Positions 26,403 to 34,960 of a DNA stretch of 36,264 nucleotides are shown here, one piece after another. The notes under the pieces were generated by a model. The model was given only the letters and a program-made list of their open reading frames with translations, searched no databases and had not been told where the DNA came from. The DNA comes from CAZEVY01 sp964515555 (GTDB lineage Bacteria > Acidobacteriota > Terriglobia > Bryobacterales > Bryobacteraceae): positions 1 through 36,264 of the forward strand of contig CAZEVY010000049.1 in the NCBI GenBank assembly GCA_964515555.1. Direction: 5' to 3'. Numbering within the stretch: position 1 is the stretch's first letter; each line of letters starts with the position of its first letter. The position numbers were made by a program, and so were the translations under genes.

Positions 26403-29333
26403 ATGCTTCGCACGGCCGTACTTTTTCTCGGCGCCGCGTTATGCGCCGCCGAGACGCTGACCCTCAAGCCGGTCGCCGACACCTGGCTCGCGGTTCCGGA
26501 GTTCAATCGATTCCGCTCGGCGGAAGCCCTGCGCGGCGGCCGCGGCGCGGAGCGGGAGATGGTCATCAAGGGGCGCGAGGCGATGGCGCTCGTGCAGTTC
26601 GATTTCGCGCCCCTGCGAGGCATGACCGTCACGCGCGCCGTGCTGCGCCTGCATCGCGCCGCCGATCCCGTGCCGCTGCACACGCTGGGATTCTCGACGG
26701 TCAGCGGGTCGGGTCCCTGGACCGAAAACGGCGCGGCCTTCGGGGCCGCTCGCGAGGGCGGCGCGTGGTCGTACCCCGGCTCCGACATCACCGATGTGAC
26801 GTTCGGCCCCGGCGGCAGCCTCTATGGCTACTCGCGCGCACGCGACGCGGGCGGCGGATGGTGGGAGGCCGACGTTCCTCCGGCGATCGTCCACGCCATC
26901 GCGACCGGCGACCAGTTCGGACTGCTGGTCGGCGACGAGAAGGGGCAGACGCAGACGCGGCATGCGCTCTCGAGCCGCGAGAGCGCGAATCCTCCGTCGC
27001 TGATTGTCGACGCGGTGCGCGCGGGCGGCGCGGCGCCCGGGCGGGCGCGGACGATTTCCATCGCGTCGACGCCCGATGCGGCGCGGTCGCTCGGCCGCAC
27101 CACTCTTGCGCCCGGCGGGGTGATCGTCCAGTTCGCGGCGGCAGGCGGCGCGGTGCGGCACGAGATCCGCTACAGCGAGAAGCCCGTCGATGGCGCGACG
27201 TTCGGCGCCGCCACGCCCGCGCCGCGGTGGACGGTCGATCCGCTGGCGCCGAAGACGAATCCGCTGGCGACGGCCAACGCGCTCGGCGAGACGGTCACCG
27301 CCGTCGTTGAGGGCCTGGCTCCCGGCAAGGATTACCACTTCGCCGTGCGCTCGGTCGACGCCGCCGGTCGCGCGGGTCCGGTCGCGCCGCTGGGACGGTA
27401 TCGGGCGTACTCGCGCACGTTTCCCGGGCTGCCGCCCCGGGGCGGTCGAGCGGGCACGACCGAGAGAAGATCGCGGCCCCGCATCTGGGCGGCGCCGGAG
27501 TTGTGGAAGATCGACCCGCGCACCGGGGATGCGCTCGAAGCGAGTGGGTCGGACTACCGGCACGTGAACGCAGTGTGGAGCGACATCGCCGGGACGGTGC
27601 GGCTTCAGGGCGCTCGCAACGAATTCGTCGGATTTCAAGTGGCGATCGAGGGGCCGCTCGCGGGCGTCTTCGTAAAGATGTCTCAGCCGTTGTTCGCCCG
27701 GAACAAGCTGCCTGCTGTCTTCGCCGGGAGCGGAGCGATCGCCGGGATCGGCGCGGTACAGCTTTTCCGCGAATGGTTCGTGCCTGACGACCGCGCCGCC
27801 GCCGAGCCGCGCGGCTGGTACGCCGACGCGCTGATCCCACTCGACGGCCCGCTCGACATTCCCGCGCGCGATAACGCCGTCCCCGGCCAGACCGTGCAGC
27901 CGGTCTTCGTCGATATCTATGTTCCACGCGACGCCGCGGTGGGGAAACACACGGGCACACTGAGCGTCACCGACGGCGTCGTGCGCCGCGACATCGCCGT
28001 CGAAGTCGAGGTGCTCCCCATCACGCTGCCCGACAAGCTCAGCTTCATCGTCGATCTGAACTGCTACAGCGGCGTCCCGTCGGACGCGAGCGCCCCGCGC
28101 GGAACGCCCGCCTACCGCGCCGTCGAGATCGACTACCACCGCGTCGCGCACCTCCACCGAACCAACCTCGACATTCTCGGGTATCACCACGACGGCTCCA
28201 CGGTCCCCGATCACGCGCCGCCGCTGGCGGGCGAGGGCGCCGCGACCCGCGTCGCGTCCTGGGCCGACTGGGACGCGCACTTCGGGCCGATTCTCGACGG
28301 CTCGGCCTTCGCCGATCTGCCGCGCGCCGGGAAGCCGGTTCCGGCGATCTATCTGCCGTTCTTCGAGGACTGGCCGGGCGAGATGCGCAGGCACTACCGC
28401 TTCCACAACTACCCGATCGCGAAGACGATGGAGGAGTATCAGGCAATCATCACCCAGCACGCGCTGGCGGCCGCGCCCGTCGAGGAGAGTTTCTCGCAGG
28501 AATACCAGGAGCGCTTCCAGGCGGTGGCCGGAGAGTTCGCGCGCCACATCCGGGACCGCGGGTGGACGAACACGGACTATCTCGTCTATTTCAACAACAA
28601 GTACTACTACAGGCGTCCGACGCAGGGCGGCCGCGGCGTCTCCTGGTGGCTGATGGACGAGCCCAACCATCGCGACGATATCCGCGCCGCCAGCTTCCTG
28701 GCGATGCTTTTGAAGCGCGGCCTGGAGAAGCATCCGGACGTGCCGATCCGCTACCGCGGCGACATCAGCCGCGTCGAGTGGATCCGCGACCTGATGGCCG
28801 GACAGATCGACGTGAACTGCATCAGTCCGCATTTCTACGATAAGAACCGCTTTTTAATGACCGATCGGCGGCGTTTCGGCAAATCGTACTGGAATTACGC
28901 CAGCACGAACCATCCGCGCGAGACCAACGTCTCGATGCGGGCCTGGGCCTGGCGCGTCTGGCTCAACGGCGGCGACGGTCTGCTGCCCTGGAACGCCGTG
29001 CGCGGGGCGGCGGCCTGGGACCGCGCCGAACCGCTGACGGTCTTCTATCCCGGGAACAAGTTCGGCCGAAGGGAGCCGTTCGCGTCGCTGCGCCTCAAGG
29101 CGTACCGGCGCGGCCAGCAGGACATCGAATACCTGGTGCTGCTCGCGCAGCGCGCCGGCTGGGATCGCGACGCAGTCACTCGCGAGGTGGCGGCGGAGCT
29201 CAACCTCGCCGCCGACGTGTCCCAGGTGAGCGATGACGACGCCGGCACGCAGCGATTCCGCAACATTCGCGACGAGCAATTGGAGGGTATGCGGCGGCGC
29301 GTCGCGCAGGCGATCGTTTCAGGGCCGCGTTGA
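26403..29333 (+). CDS. secreted DUF4091 glycoside-hydrolase-like protein with DNRLRE and fibronectin type III domains
   Basis: From ATG 26403 the protein has 976 residues; this start has GGAGG 7 bases upstream, while the alternative GTG 26397 adds two residues and overlaps the MOSC stop. A signal peptide (MLRTAVLFLGAALCAAE) is followed by a DNRLRE/CBM96-like beta domain, about 20-200 (VADTWLAV, ALVQFDFAPLRGMTVTRAVL), and an FN3-like domain, about 215-345 (VEGLAPGKDYHFAVRSVDAAG). The long C-terminal part (about 370-970) ends with the DUF4091 motif WNAVRGAAAWDRAEPLTVFYPG and LRLKAYRRGQQDIEYLVLL. DUF4091 proteins are thought to be glycan-acting hydrolases, with a substrate not readable here. Its last 15 bases overlap the convergent VOC gene. 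Confidence 0.82.
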   Translation: MLRTAVLFLGAALCAAETLTLKPVADTWLAVPEFNRFRSAEALRGGRGAEREMVIKGREAMALVQFDFAPLRGMTVTRAVLRLHRAADPVPLHTLGFSTVSGSGPWTENGAAFGAAREGGAWSYPGSDITDVTFGPGGSLYGYSRARDAGGGWWEADVPPAIVHAIATGDQFGLLVGDEKGQTQTRHALSSRESANPPSLIVDAVRAGGAAPGRARTISIASTPDAARSLGRTTLAPGGVIVQFAAAGGAVRHEIRYSEKPVDGATFGAATPAPRWTVDPLAPKTNPLATANALGETVTAVVEGLAPGKDYHFAVRSVDAAGRAGPVAPLGRYRAYSRTFPGLPPRGGRAGTTERRSRPRIWAAPELWKIDPRTGDALEASGSDYRHVNAVWSDIAGTVRLQGARNEFVGFQVAIEGPLAGVFVKMSQPLFARNKLPAVFAGSGAIAGIGAVQLFREWFVPDDRAAAEPRGWYADALIPLDGPLDIPARDNAVPGQTVQPVFVDIYVPRDAAVGKHTGTLSVTDGVVRRDIAVEVEVLPITLPDKLSFIVDLNCYSGVPSDASAPRGTPAYRAVEIDYHRVAHLHRTNLDILGYHHDGSTVPDHAPPLAGEGAATRVASWADWDAHFGPILDGSAFADLPRAGKPVPAIYLPFFEDWPGEMRRHYRFHNYPIAKTMEEYQAIITQHALAAAPVEESFSQEYQERFQAVAGEFARHIRDRGWTNTDYLVYFNNKYYYRRPTQGGRGVSWWLMDEPNHRDDIRAASFLAMLLKRGLEKHPDVPIRYRGDISRVEWIRDLMAGQIDVNCISPHFYDKNRFLMTDRRRFGKSYWNYASTNHPRETNVSMRAWAWRVWLNGGDGLLPWNAVRGAAAWDRAEPLTVFYPGNKFGRREPFASLRLKAYRRGQQDIEYLVLLAQRAGWDRDAVTREVAAELNLAADVSQVSDDDAGTQRFRNIRDEQLEGMRRRVAQAIVSGPR

Positions 29334-30242
29334 CACCGGCGGCGGCGCGGTGGCCGGGGGCGTCGGGACGCCGTCGACCGTGTGCGACTCCATCAGCTCG
29401 GAGCGCGTGCCGTCGGGGTCGTACAGATTGAGCTGGCGCTTGCGATTGGTTCCCGTGCGCGGCTCGATCGGGCGCGTGTAGCTCTTGCGCGCGGGGTTGG
29501 CATCGAGTTTCGCGACCGCGGCGGCCATGTCGGGAACCTCCAGCGCGATGTGATGCACGGTGCCGCGCGCGTTGGGCGCGGGCTGCTTCGAATACAGCAT
29601 GAACTCGATGTAGTCGTCGCCGTCGGGAACCTTGAGGTTCACCCAGTCGAGCACTTTGCCGTCGCGGCTGCCGCGCCAGGTCTCCTGGAAACCGAGCAGG
29701 TCGCGGTAGAACTTCAGGGCGGCGTCGAGGTCGCCGACGATGACGCCGGCGTGCATCATGCGCGCCGAGATGCGCCGGTCGCTCATGTGCTTGCCCTTCT
29801 CGCGCACACTCCAGCCGTCAGGCTCGTATTGCACGATCTCGACGGTGTGGCCGTCGGCGTCCTTGATGTTGAAATTGGAGTTGCCGATGCGGCCCTTGCC
29901 GACCTTCGCGGGCACGGGCACGCCCTTTTCGGCGAGATAGGCGCGCATGGCTTCGGCGTTGTCGACCTCGATCGAGATGTGATGCAGGCGATCCTGCTCG
30001 GGCTGGAGGCCGGGGAAGAGCTCGATGTACTGGCGGTCGTTGATCTTGATGAAAGTGAGAGCCAGGCTGCCATCGGCGTTGTTCAGCAGGAACGGCTCGG
30101 AGAATCCCAGCAGGTCCTTGTAGAAGGCGCGGGCGCGGTCGACGTCGGAGACGCGGAGCGCCACGTGCGCGAGTCCGGTGATCCGGGGACGATCGGCGGC
30201 GAGGGCCGCGGAGCAGAGGAGGACGAGCGCGAGGGTCCGCAT
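29319..30242 (-). CDS. exported protein with two VOC (glyoxalase/dioxygenase-fold) domains
   Basis: The 307-residue protein has a signal peptide (MRTLALVLLCSAALAAD), which is unusual for this fold. VOC domain 1 (about 20-145) starts ITGLAHVALRVSDVDRARAFY and has LHHISIEVDN and DADGHTVEIVQYE; domain 2 (about 160-290) has MMHAGVIVGDLDAALKFY, VHHIALEVPD and DPDGTRSELME. Each half carries the His...His...Glu spacing that binds a divalent metal in active members. The reaction is unknown. It is the last gene of the - strand run with pepA and the cysteine-cluster gene (43 bp after pepA), and it overlaps the convergent DUF4091 gene by 15 bp. The tail ends in a Pro-rich stretch. Confidence 0.85.
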   Translation of the reverse strand: MRTLALVLLCSAALAADRPRITGLAHVALRVSDVDRARAFYKDLLGFSEPFLLNNADGSLALTFIKINDRQYIELFPGLQPEQDRLHHISIEVDNAEAMRAYLAEKGVPVPAKVGKGRIGNSNFNIKDADGHTVEIVQYEPDGWSVREKGKHMSDRRISARMMHAGVIVGDLDAALKFYRDLLGFQETWRGSRDGKVLDWVNLKVPDGDDYIEFMLYSKQPAPNARGTVHHIALEVPDMAAAVAKLDANPARKSYTRPIEPRTGTNRKRQLNLYDPDGTRSELMESHTVDGVPTPPATAPPPVSTRP

Positions 30243-30285
30243 GGTGAGTCGATTGTAGCGTGGGGCGGGATCGCGCCGGCGCAGA

Positions 30286-31740
30286 CTACCAGTCCGTCGC
30301 CAGGCGCACGAAGGTTCGCACGGCGACGCCCGTGGGTCCCTTGGCGAGGAAGGGCTTCTCGTCGTCGAGCCAGGCGGTGCCGGCGATGTCGAGGTGCACC
30401 CAGGGCGCGGGGTCGGCGAATTCCTTGAGGAACCACGCCGCCGTGACGGCGCCGCCCCAGCGTCCGCCGATGTTGCCGAGATCGGCGAAAGCGCTCTTGA
30501 GGTACTCCTTGTAGTCGTCGTCGAGCGGCATGTGCCAGAGGCGCTCGCCTTCGGCCCGCGCCGCCGACGCCACGCGATCGAGCATGGCCGGATTGTTGGT
30601 GAAGGCGCCCATGTGCACGTGCCCCAGCGCGACCACGATCGCTCCGGTCAGCGTGGCGGCGTTCACCAGGTGCGTGCAGCCGAGCCGCTGCGCGTAGGTG
30701 AGCGCGTCGGCCAGAATCAGCCGGCCCTCGGCGTCCGTATTGAGCACCTCGATGGTCTTCCCGGAAAGCGCGGTGACGATGTCGCCGGGCCGCTGCGCGC
30801 GGCTCCCCGGCATGTTCTCGACGCACGGCGCCAGCGCCGTAACCGGGATGCGCGGCTTCAGCGCGGCGATGGCGCGCATGGCGCCGAGAACGGCCGCGGC
30901 GCCCGCCATGTCGTACTTCATCTTCTCCATGCCGTCGGCCGGCTTGATCGAGATACCCCCGGTGTCGAAGGTCACGCCCTTGCCGACCAGGCCGAGATGA
31001 TCGGCGCCGGCGGCCGCGCCTTCGGGCTTGTAGCGCACCACGATCAGCGCCGGCGGCTCGTCGGAGCCCTGCGCGACGCCGAGCAGCGATCCCATGCCGA
31101 GCTGCGTCATCCGCTCGCGGTCCAGAATCTCGCAGTCGAGCCCGCAGGCCGCGGCCATTTCGGCGGCCCGCGCGGCCAAGGTCGACGGCGTGAGACGGTT
31201 GGCGGGTTCGTTGACCAGGTCGCGCGCGAAGTTTTGCGACTCGGCGAGAACGCGCCCGCGCTCGAAGGCCGCCGACAGGTCCGCGCCGCCGCCCGGCGCC
31301 GCGATGACGGCCGATTCGAGCCGCTTCGTCCCCCGGTCGGGATCGGTCTTGTAGCGGTCGGGTTCGTAGTCGCCGAGGACGACGCCTTCGACAGCGGCAG
31401 CCACCATCTCGGCGCTCAGCCCTTCGGCCGCCACGGCGATGTTTCTCGCCGCGCGCGCCTTGAGATGCCGGGTCGCGGCGCCGGCGGCGCGGCGCAGTAC
31501 GGCGGCGTCGAACCTGTCGCGTGGGCCGCAACCGGCGAGCGCGATACGGCCGGCGCGCACTCCGGCGGGGTTGTGGAGAACCGCGATCTCGAGGGGCTTG
31601 CCGCGGAACTCGCCGCGGGCGTAAAGCGCCTCGGCCCACTCGCGGGCGAGCGCGCTCGTCGGGCCGCCTTCCCAGGCCGGGACGATCAGCGCATCGGCCT
31701 CGATCTCGGCGACCGGTCGTGTTTCAAATCGTGTTTTCAT
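30286..31740 (-). CDS. pepA: leucyl aminopeptidase (M17 family)
   Basis: The 484-residue protein has the M17 layout: a variable N-terminal domain (1-155) and the catalytic domain with two-metal ligands K254 and D259 in GKGVTFDTGG, catalytic K266 in ISIKPADGMEKMKYD, D277, and the signature NTDAEGRL (334-341) with D336, E338 and R340. ENMPGSRAQRPGD precedes this. M17 enzymes are cytoplasmic hexamers that remove N-terminal residues from peptides. No signal peptide is present. It lies between the YkgJ-like gene (24 bp upstream) and the VOC gene (43 bp downstream), all on the - strand, probably one operon. Confidence 0.95.
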   Translation of the reverse strand: MKTRFETRPVAEIEADALIVPAWEGGPTSALAREWAEALYARGEFRGKPLEIAVLHNPAGVRAGRIALAGCGPRDRFDAAVLRRAAGAATRHLKARAARNIAVAAEGLSAEMVAAAVEGVVLGDYEPDRYKTDPDRGTKRLESAVIAAPGGGADLSAAFERGRVLAESQNFARDLVNEPANRLTPSTLAARAAEMAAACGLDCEILDRERMTQLGMGSLLGVAQGSDEPPALIVVRYKPEGAAAGADHLGLVGKGVTFDTGGISIKPADGMEKMKYDMAGAAAVLGAMRAIAALKPRIPVTALAPCVENMPGSRAQRPGDIVTALSGKTIEVLNTDAEGRLILADALTYAQRLGCTHLVNAATLTGAIVVALGHVHMGAFTNNPAMLDRVASAARAEGERLWHMPLDDDYKEYLKSAFADLGNIGGRWGGAVTAAWFLKEFADPAPWVHLDIAGTAWLDDEKPFLAKGPTGVAVRTFVRLATDW

Positions 31741-31764
31741 GGGTGACGCGAAGCTAAGGGTACC

Positions 31765-32280
31765 TCATTTGCCGCGCCGGAATCCCACTTCGTCCTTGAA
31801 CGCCTCCAAGGAGTTGTAGACGATCGGGCAGCAGCACGCGCGGTCGGCCATCCGCCACATGCGGCTGGCGAGCGACCCGGCGCCGCGCACCAGGTGCGGG
31901 TAGTTCGCACACGTCGAGGGACGGGCTTCGTAGACCGAGCAGAGATTGCCGTCGAGAAAGACGCAGCCGCCCTCGCCCCTCCGCAGAACGAGTCCCTCGT
32001 CGTCCGACATCGTGGTGTAGCTTTCGAGAAATCGCGCGCGCGGCAGTCGCAGGAAGCGCGCCAGCTTGTCGACGTCGCGATCCTGAAGCGCGACCGTCCC
32101 TTCGCGGCAGCAATTCGCGCAGGCGGTGCAGTCGATGGCCTCTTCGACGCCCTCGGCGATGCGGCGGAGCCGGCGCTCGACGAAGTCGTGAGTCTTGAGG
32201 TGACGCCGCAGGGCGGCGTTCTCGCCGCGCTTTTTCTCGCCGAGCCGGCGTATCTCGACGAGGTCGGTCACCATGACCAT
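31765..32280 (-). CDS. YkgJ-family cysteine cluster protein
   Basis: The 171-residue protein starts at ATG 32280 (a second ATG two codons on, 32274, is equally possible). It has the family's cysteine pattern: CTACANCC (51-58), C106, C114 in GNLCSVYEARPSTC with C124, and a CCC run at 149-151. This pattern is expected to hold a zinc or iron-sulfur cluster. RPSTCANYPHL is the typical core. Function in this family is generally unknown. It is the first gene of the - strand run with pepA and the VOC gene, and is divergent from the exported aminotransferase gene, 72 bp away. Confidence 0.85.
   Translation of the reverse strand: MVMVTDLVEIRRLGEKKRGENAALRRHLKTHDFVERRLRRIAEGVEEAIDCTACANCCREGTVALQDRDVDKLARFLRLPRARFLESYTTMSDDEGLVLRRGEGGCVFLDGNLCSVYEARPSTCANYPHLVRGAGSLASRMWRMADRACCCPIVYNSLEAFKDEVGFRRGK
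32266..32278. promoter_or_regulatory. GGTCA-CCA-TGACC inverted repeat at a divergent start
   Basis: A perfect 5-bp inverted repeat covers the start codons of the cysteine-cluster gene, just before the 72-bp divergent intergenic region, where TACAAT (32284-32289) is a possible -10 for the rightward operon. It could be an operator, but part of it is coding sequence and no regulator gene is adjacent. Confidence 0.25.
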
Positions 32281-32352
32281 AGAGTACAATCGACAGCAAG
32301 CCCGGTCCCCACGGCGCTTCATCGCGCGGGCGGCCGGCGGGAGGCGTTCGTC

Positions 32353-33618
32353 ATGAGTCACACCCGGCGGGAGTTCTTCGACTGGGCGCGCGGCGCCGCG
32401 GCCGCCGCCGCGACCTGGCCGGCGCTCATCCAGGCCTTGCAGGCCGCGCCCGGCAAAGCCGACCCGTTGAACGAGGACTACTGGCTGCTCGTCAAGCGCC
32501 AGTTCCCGCTGCGCGACGGCCTCATCTACATGAACGCCGCCAACGTCTGCCCGGCCTCCCGCGCGGTGATGGACCGGCACCTCGAATTCCTCCGCGACTT
32601 CCACGCCGATCCCTCTTTCCAGAATCGCGAGAAGTACGATGCGCTCGCCGAGCGCGCCCGCGCCAAGATGGCGGCGCTGTTCCGCGTCACTCCCGACGAG
32701 ATCGCCTTTACGCGCAACACCAGCGAGGGGACCAACATCGTCGTCCAGGGCATCGACCTCAAGCCGGGCGACGAGGTGATCGTCACCGATCACAACCACC
32801 CGTCGAACCTCGATTCGTGGAAAGTGCGCGCGCGGCGCGTGGGCTTCACCGTGCGAAGCCTCGCCGTCCCGGTCCCGGCGGCCAGCCGCGAGCAACTGCT
32901 GGAGGGGATTCGCTCGGCGATCACGCCGCGGACCCGGGTGGTCGCCGTGACGCACGTCACCAGCACGATCGGGCTGCTGTACCCGGTGAAGGAGATCGCC
33001 GCGCTCGCCAAGGGACGCGACCTGTGGGTGCACGTCGACGGCGCGCAATCGTTCGGAGCGCTCGACGTCGACCTGCGCGACATCGGCTGCGACTCCTACT
33101 CGGGCAGCCTGCATAAGTGGCCGATGGGGCCGCTCGAAGCGGGCGTGCTCTACATCCGCTCGGACCGCATCGCGGGCCTGTGGCCGTCCATCGTCACGGC
33201 GGGCTGGTCGGACCGCATCGCGGGAGCGCGCAAGTTCGAGGTGTTCGGCCAGCGCGACAATCCGCGGCTGGTGGCGGTGGAGGCGGCCGTCGACTTCCTG
33301 AACCTGATCGGGATGCAGCACGTCGAAGCCCGTCTGCGCGCGCTCGCCTCGGCCTTGCAGCGCGGGCTGCGCGAGATCCCGGGCGTGCGCGTGAAGACCA
33401 ATGCCGAGGCCGGGCTGAGCGGCGGGGTCGTGAAGTTCGAAATCGACAAAGTCGCCCCGCGCGCCGCATACGACGCGCTCTGGAAGCGTCACGGGCTCGC
33501 CATGGCGAACACGGCCACCGGCGACGCGCGCGGACTGCGCCTCTCGCCGCACATCTACAACTCGATGGAGGAGGTGAGCCGCGTCGTCGCCGCCGTGCGC
33601 GACACGGCCCGCGGATGA
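32353..33618 (+). CDS. exported class V aminotransferase-fold PLP enzyme
   Basis: The 421-residue protein starts at ATG 32353 with GGGAGG upstream. The N-terminus (HTRREFFDWARGAAAAAATW) has twin arginines followed by an Ala-rich segment and fits a Tat signal. The enzyme core has IYMNAANVCPASRAV, TRNTSEGTNIVVQG, the PLP ring contact Asp229 with Gln232 in VHVDGAQSFGALDVD, and the Schiff-base Lys255 in YSGSLHKWPMGP. Relatives include isopenicillin N epimerase-like and cysteine desulfurase-like proteins; the desulfurase cysteine is not evident. Export after folding with PLP would fit a Tat route. The substrate is unknown. The stop overlaps the NicO-type transporter start by 4 bp. Confidence 0.87.
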   Translation: MSHTRREFFDWARGAAAAAATWPALIQALQAAPGKADPLNEDYWLLVKRQFPLRDGLIYMNAANVCPASRAVMDRHLEFLRDFHADPSFQNREKYDALAERARAKMAALFRVTPDEIAFTRNTSEGTNIVVQGIDLKPGDEVIVTDHNHPSNLDSWKVRARRVGFTVRSLAVPVPAASREQLLEGIRSAITPRTRVVAVTHVTSTIGLLYPVKEIAALAKGRDLWVHVDGAQSFGALDVDLRDIGCDSYSGSLHKWPMGPLEAGVLYIRSDRIAGLWPSIVTAGWSDRIAGARKFEVFGQRDNPRLVAVEAAVDFLNLIGMQHVEARLRALASALQRGLREIPGVRVKTNAEAGLSGGVVKFEIDKVAPRAAYDALWKRHGLAMANTATGDARGLRLSPHIYNSMEEVSRVVAAVRDTARG

Positions 33619-34337
33619 CGCTCGCGTTCCTCCAGGAGAGCGGCCGGCTCCAGTCGCTGCTCCAGCCGTCGTCCGAGGAACCGGCGGCGCTGGCGGCGTC
33701 GCTGGCGGTGGCGTTTTTCCTTGGCGCCGCGCACGCTCTTCAGCCGGGACACGGCAAAGCGGTAGTGGCGGCCTACCTGGCGGGGAGCCGCGGCAGGCTG
33801 GGCGACGCCTTCTTCCTCGGCGGCGTGGTGACGCTAACGCACACCGCCAGCGTGTTCGTCTTGGGCCTGGCGACTCTCTACGCCTCGACGCGGGTCTCGC
33901 TCGATCGCGTGTACCCGGTGTTGTCCCTCGTGAGCGGGCTGCTGGTCGCGGGAATCGGCGCATTCCTGCTGTGGCAGCGCGCGACCGGACGCGACCGTCG
34001 CGCGCACTCCCACCCTCACGCGCACGGACGCGAGGGCCGCAGCGGGCTGGCGTCGCTGGGCGTCTCTGGCGGGCTCGTTCCCTGCCCCGAGGCGCTGGTG
34101 GTGCTGATGCTGGCGATCTCGCTGGGGCGCGTCGCCTTCGGCCTGGCGATTCTGATGGCGTTCACGCTGGGACTGGCGGCGGTGCTGATCGGGATCGGCT
34201 CAGCGATGGTGCTGGCGGGACCGGCCATCGGACGATGGGCGGGCGAGTCGCCGTGGATGAAACGGCTGCCGGTGGCGAGCGCGGCGCTGGTAACGCTGCT
34301 CGGCATCGTGATGGTGGGGCAGTCGCTGGGAGGTTGA
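33615..34337 (+). CDS. NicO/RcnA-like metal (Ni/Co) transporter family membrane protein
   Basis: The 240-residue membrane protein starts at ATG 33615, overlapping the upstream gene by 4 bp. It has about six hydrophobic segments. The motif FFLGAAHALQPGHGKAVVAAYL matches the His-containing TM segment of the NicO/RcnA family; GGVVTLTHTASVFVLGL and SLGVSGGLVPCPEALVVLM are the other conserved parts. A His-rich cytoplasmic loop, HSHPHAHGRE (near residue 135), suggests metal binding. The family exports or imports nickel or cobalt; some relatives are named TauE/SafE-like without proof. The direction of transport and the metal are not determined here. Confidence 0.82.
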   Translation: MTLAFLQESGRLQSLLQPSSEEPAALAASLAVAFFLGAAHALQPGHGKAVVAAYLAGSRGRLGDAFFLGGVVTLTHTASVFVLGLATLYASTRVSLDRVYPVLSLVSGLLVAGIGAFLLWQRATGRDRRAHSHPHAHGREGRSGLASLGVSGGLVPCPEALVVLMLAISLGRVAFGLAILMAFTLGLAAVLIGIGSAMVLAGPAIGRWAGESPWMKRLPVASAALVTLLGIVMVGQSLGG

Positions 34338-34345
34338 GGCGGGCG

Positions 34346-34921
34346 GTGGCCGACCAGGTCTATCTTTCGTACTGGCTGCGCGGCTTCACGGCGTCGACGA
34401 TGCTGAAGCGGCTGGAGACGGCGCTGCGCGGCTTCCCCTTCTCGCGCCTGGCGCCCCGGCTGGACCTCACGATCCACGCCATCGAGTATTCGGAGCCGCC
34501 GGTGCTCGAGCGCACTTTCGACGGCGCCGGGGAGTTCGACGAGCTGCTGGCCGCGGCCGCCGAGTTTCTGCATGACGACTGCGCGATCGACGTCGCGGGC
34601 TTCTGGGACCTCTGGCAGTGGAACGACGCCACCCTCGAATGGAAGCTGCTGCCCGCCGGCGTGGTGGTGAGCTGCTACGCGCCCCGGTTTCCGAGCGAGT
34701 TCGGCGAGCAGCTGCGCTTCGCCTTCGGTATGGAGGCGCCCTTCCTGCCGGAGCCGGGGCGTCCGGGCGTGCTGACGGCAATCCGGTCGAATATCCGCAG
34801 CCTGATTCACTTGGCCGAGGACATGGACCGGGCGTTCAACGTCGAGAAGAGGAAGCTGTGGTCGGAGTCGGGCGAAAATCTCGCCCGGCGGCTGGAGTTG
34901 GCGCTGGCATTGCCGGACTGA
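34346..34921 (+). CDS. hypothetical protein, third gene of the aminotransferase/transporter operon
   Basis: From GTG 34346, 8 bp after the transporter stop, the protein has 191 residues; TTG 34334 and ATG 34400 (MLKRLETAL) are other in-frame starts. No family was recognised. It is soluble, acidic in the middle (EYSEPPVLERTFDGAGEFDEL), aromatic-rich at FWDLWQWNDATLEWKLLP, and ends in charged helices (IHLAEDMDRAFNVEKRKLW). It has no signal peptide or membrane segment. Codon use and GC content match the neighbours. Tight packing argues it is a real gene. Confidence 0.72.
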   Translation: MADQVYLSYWLRGFTASTMLKRLETALRGFPFSRLAPRLDLTIHAIEYSEPPVLERTFDGAGEFDELLAAAAEFLHDDCAIDVAGFWDLWQWNDATLEWKLLPAGVVVSCYAPRFPSEFGEQLRFAFGMEAPFLPEPGRPGVLTAIRSNIRSLIHLAEDMDRAFNVEKRKLWSESGENLARRLELALALPD

Positions 34922-34960
34922 CGGCGCCGGCCGCGAGGCGGCGCCTGCGATAATCGAGCC

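Noticed and set aside
26439..28832. Long open frame on the - strand (797 codons) opposite the DUF4091 gene
   Set aside because: It is a GC-rich shadow of the true + strand gene, has no recognisable domain and is Arg/Asp/Val-rich in the way such antisense frames are. Similar shadows opposite the receptor gene (8238-10097) and pepA (30394-31746) were dropped for the same reason.
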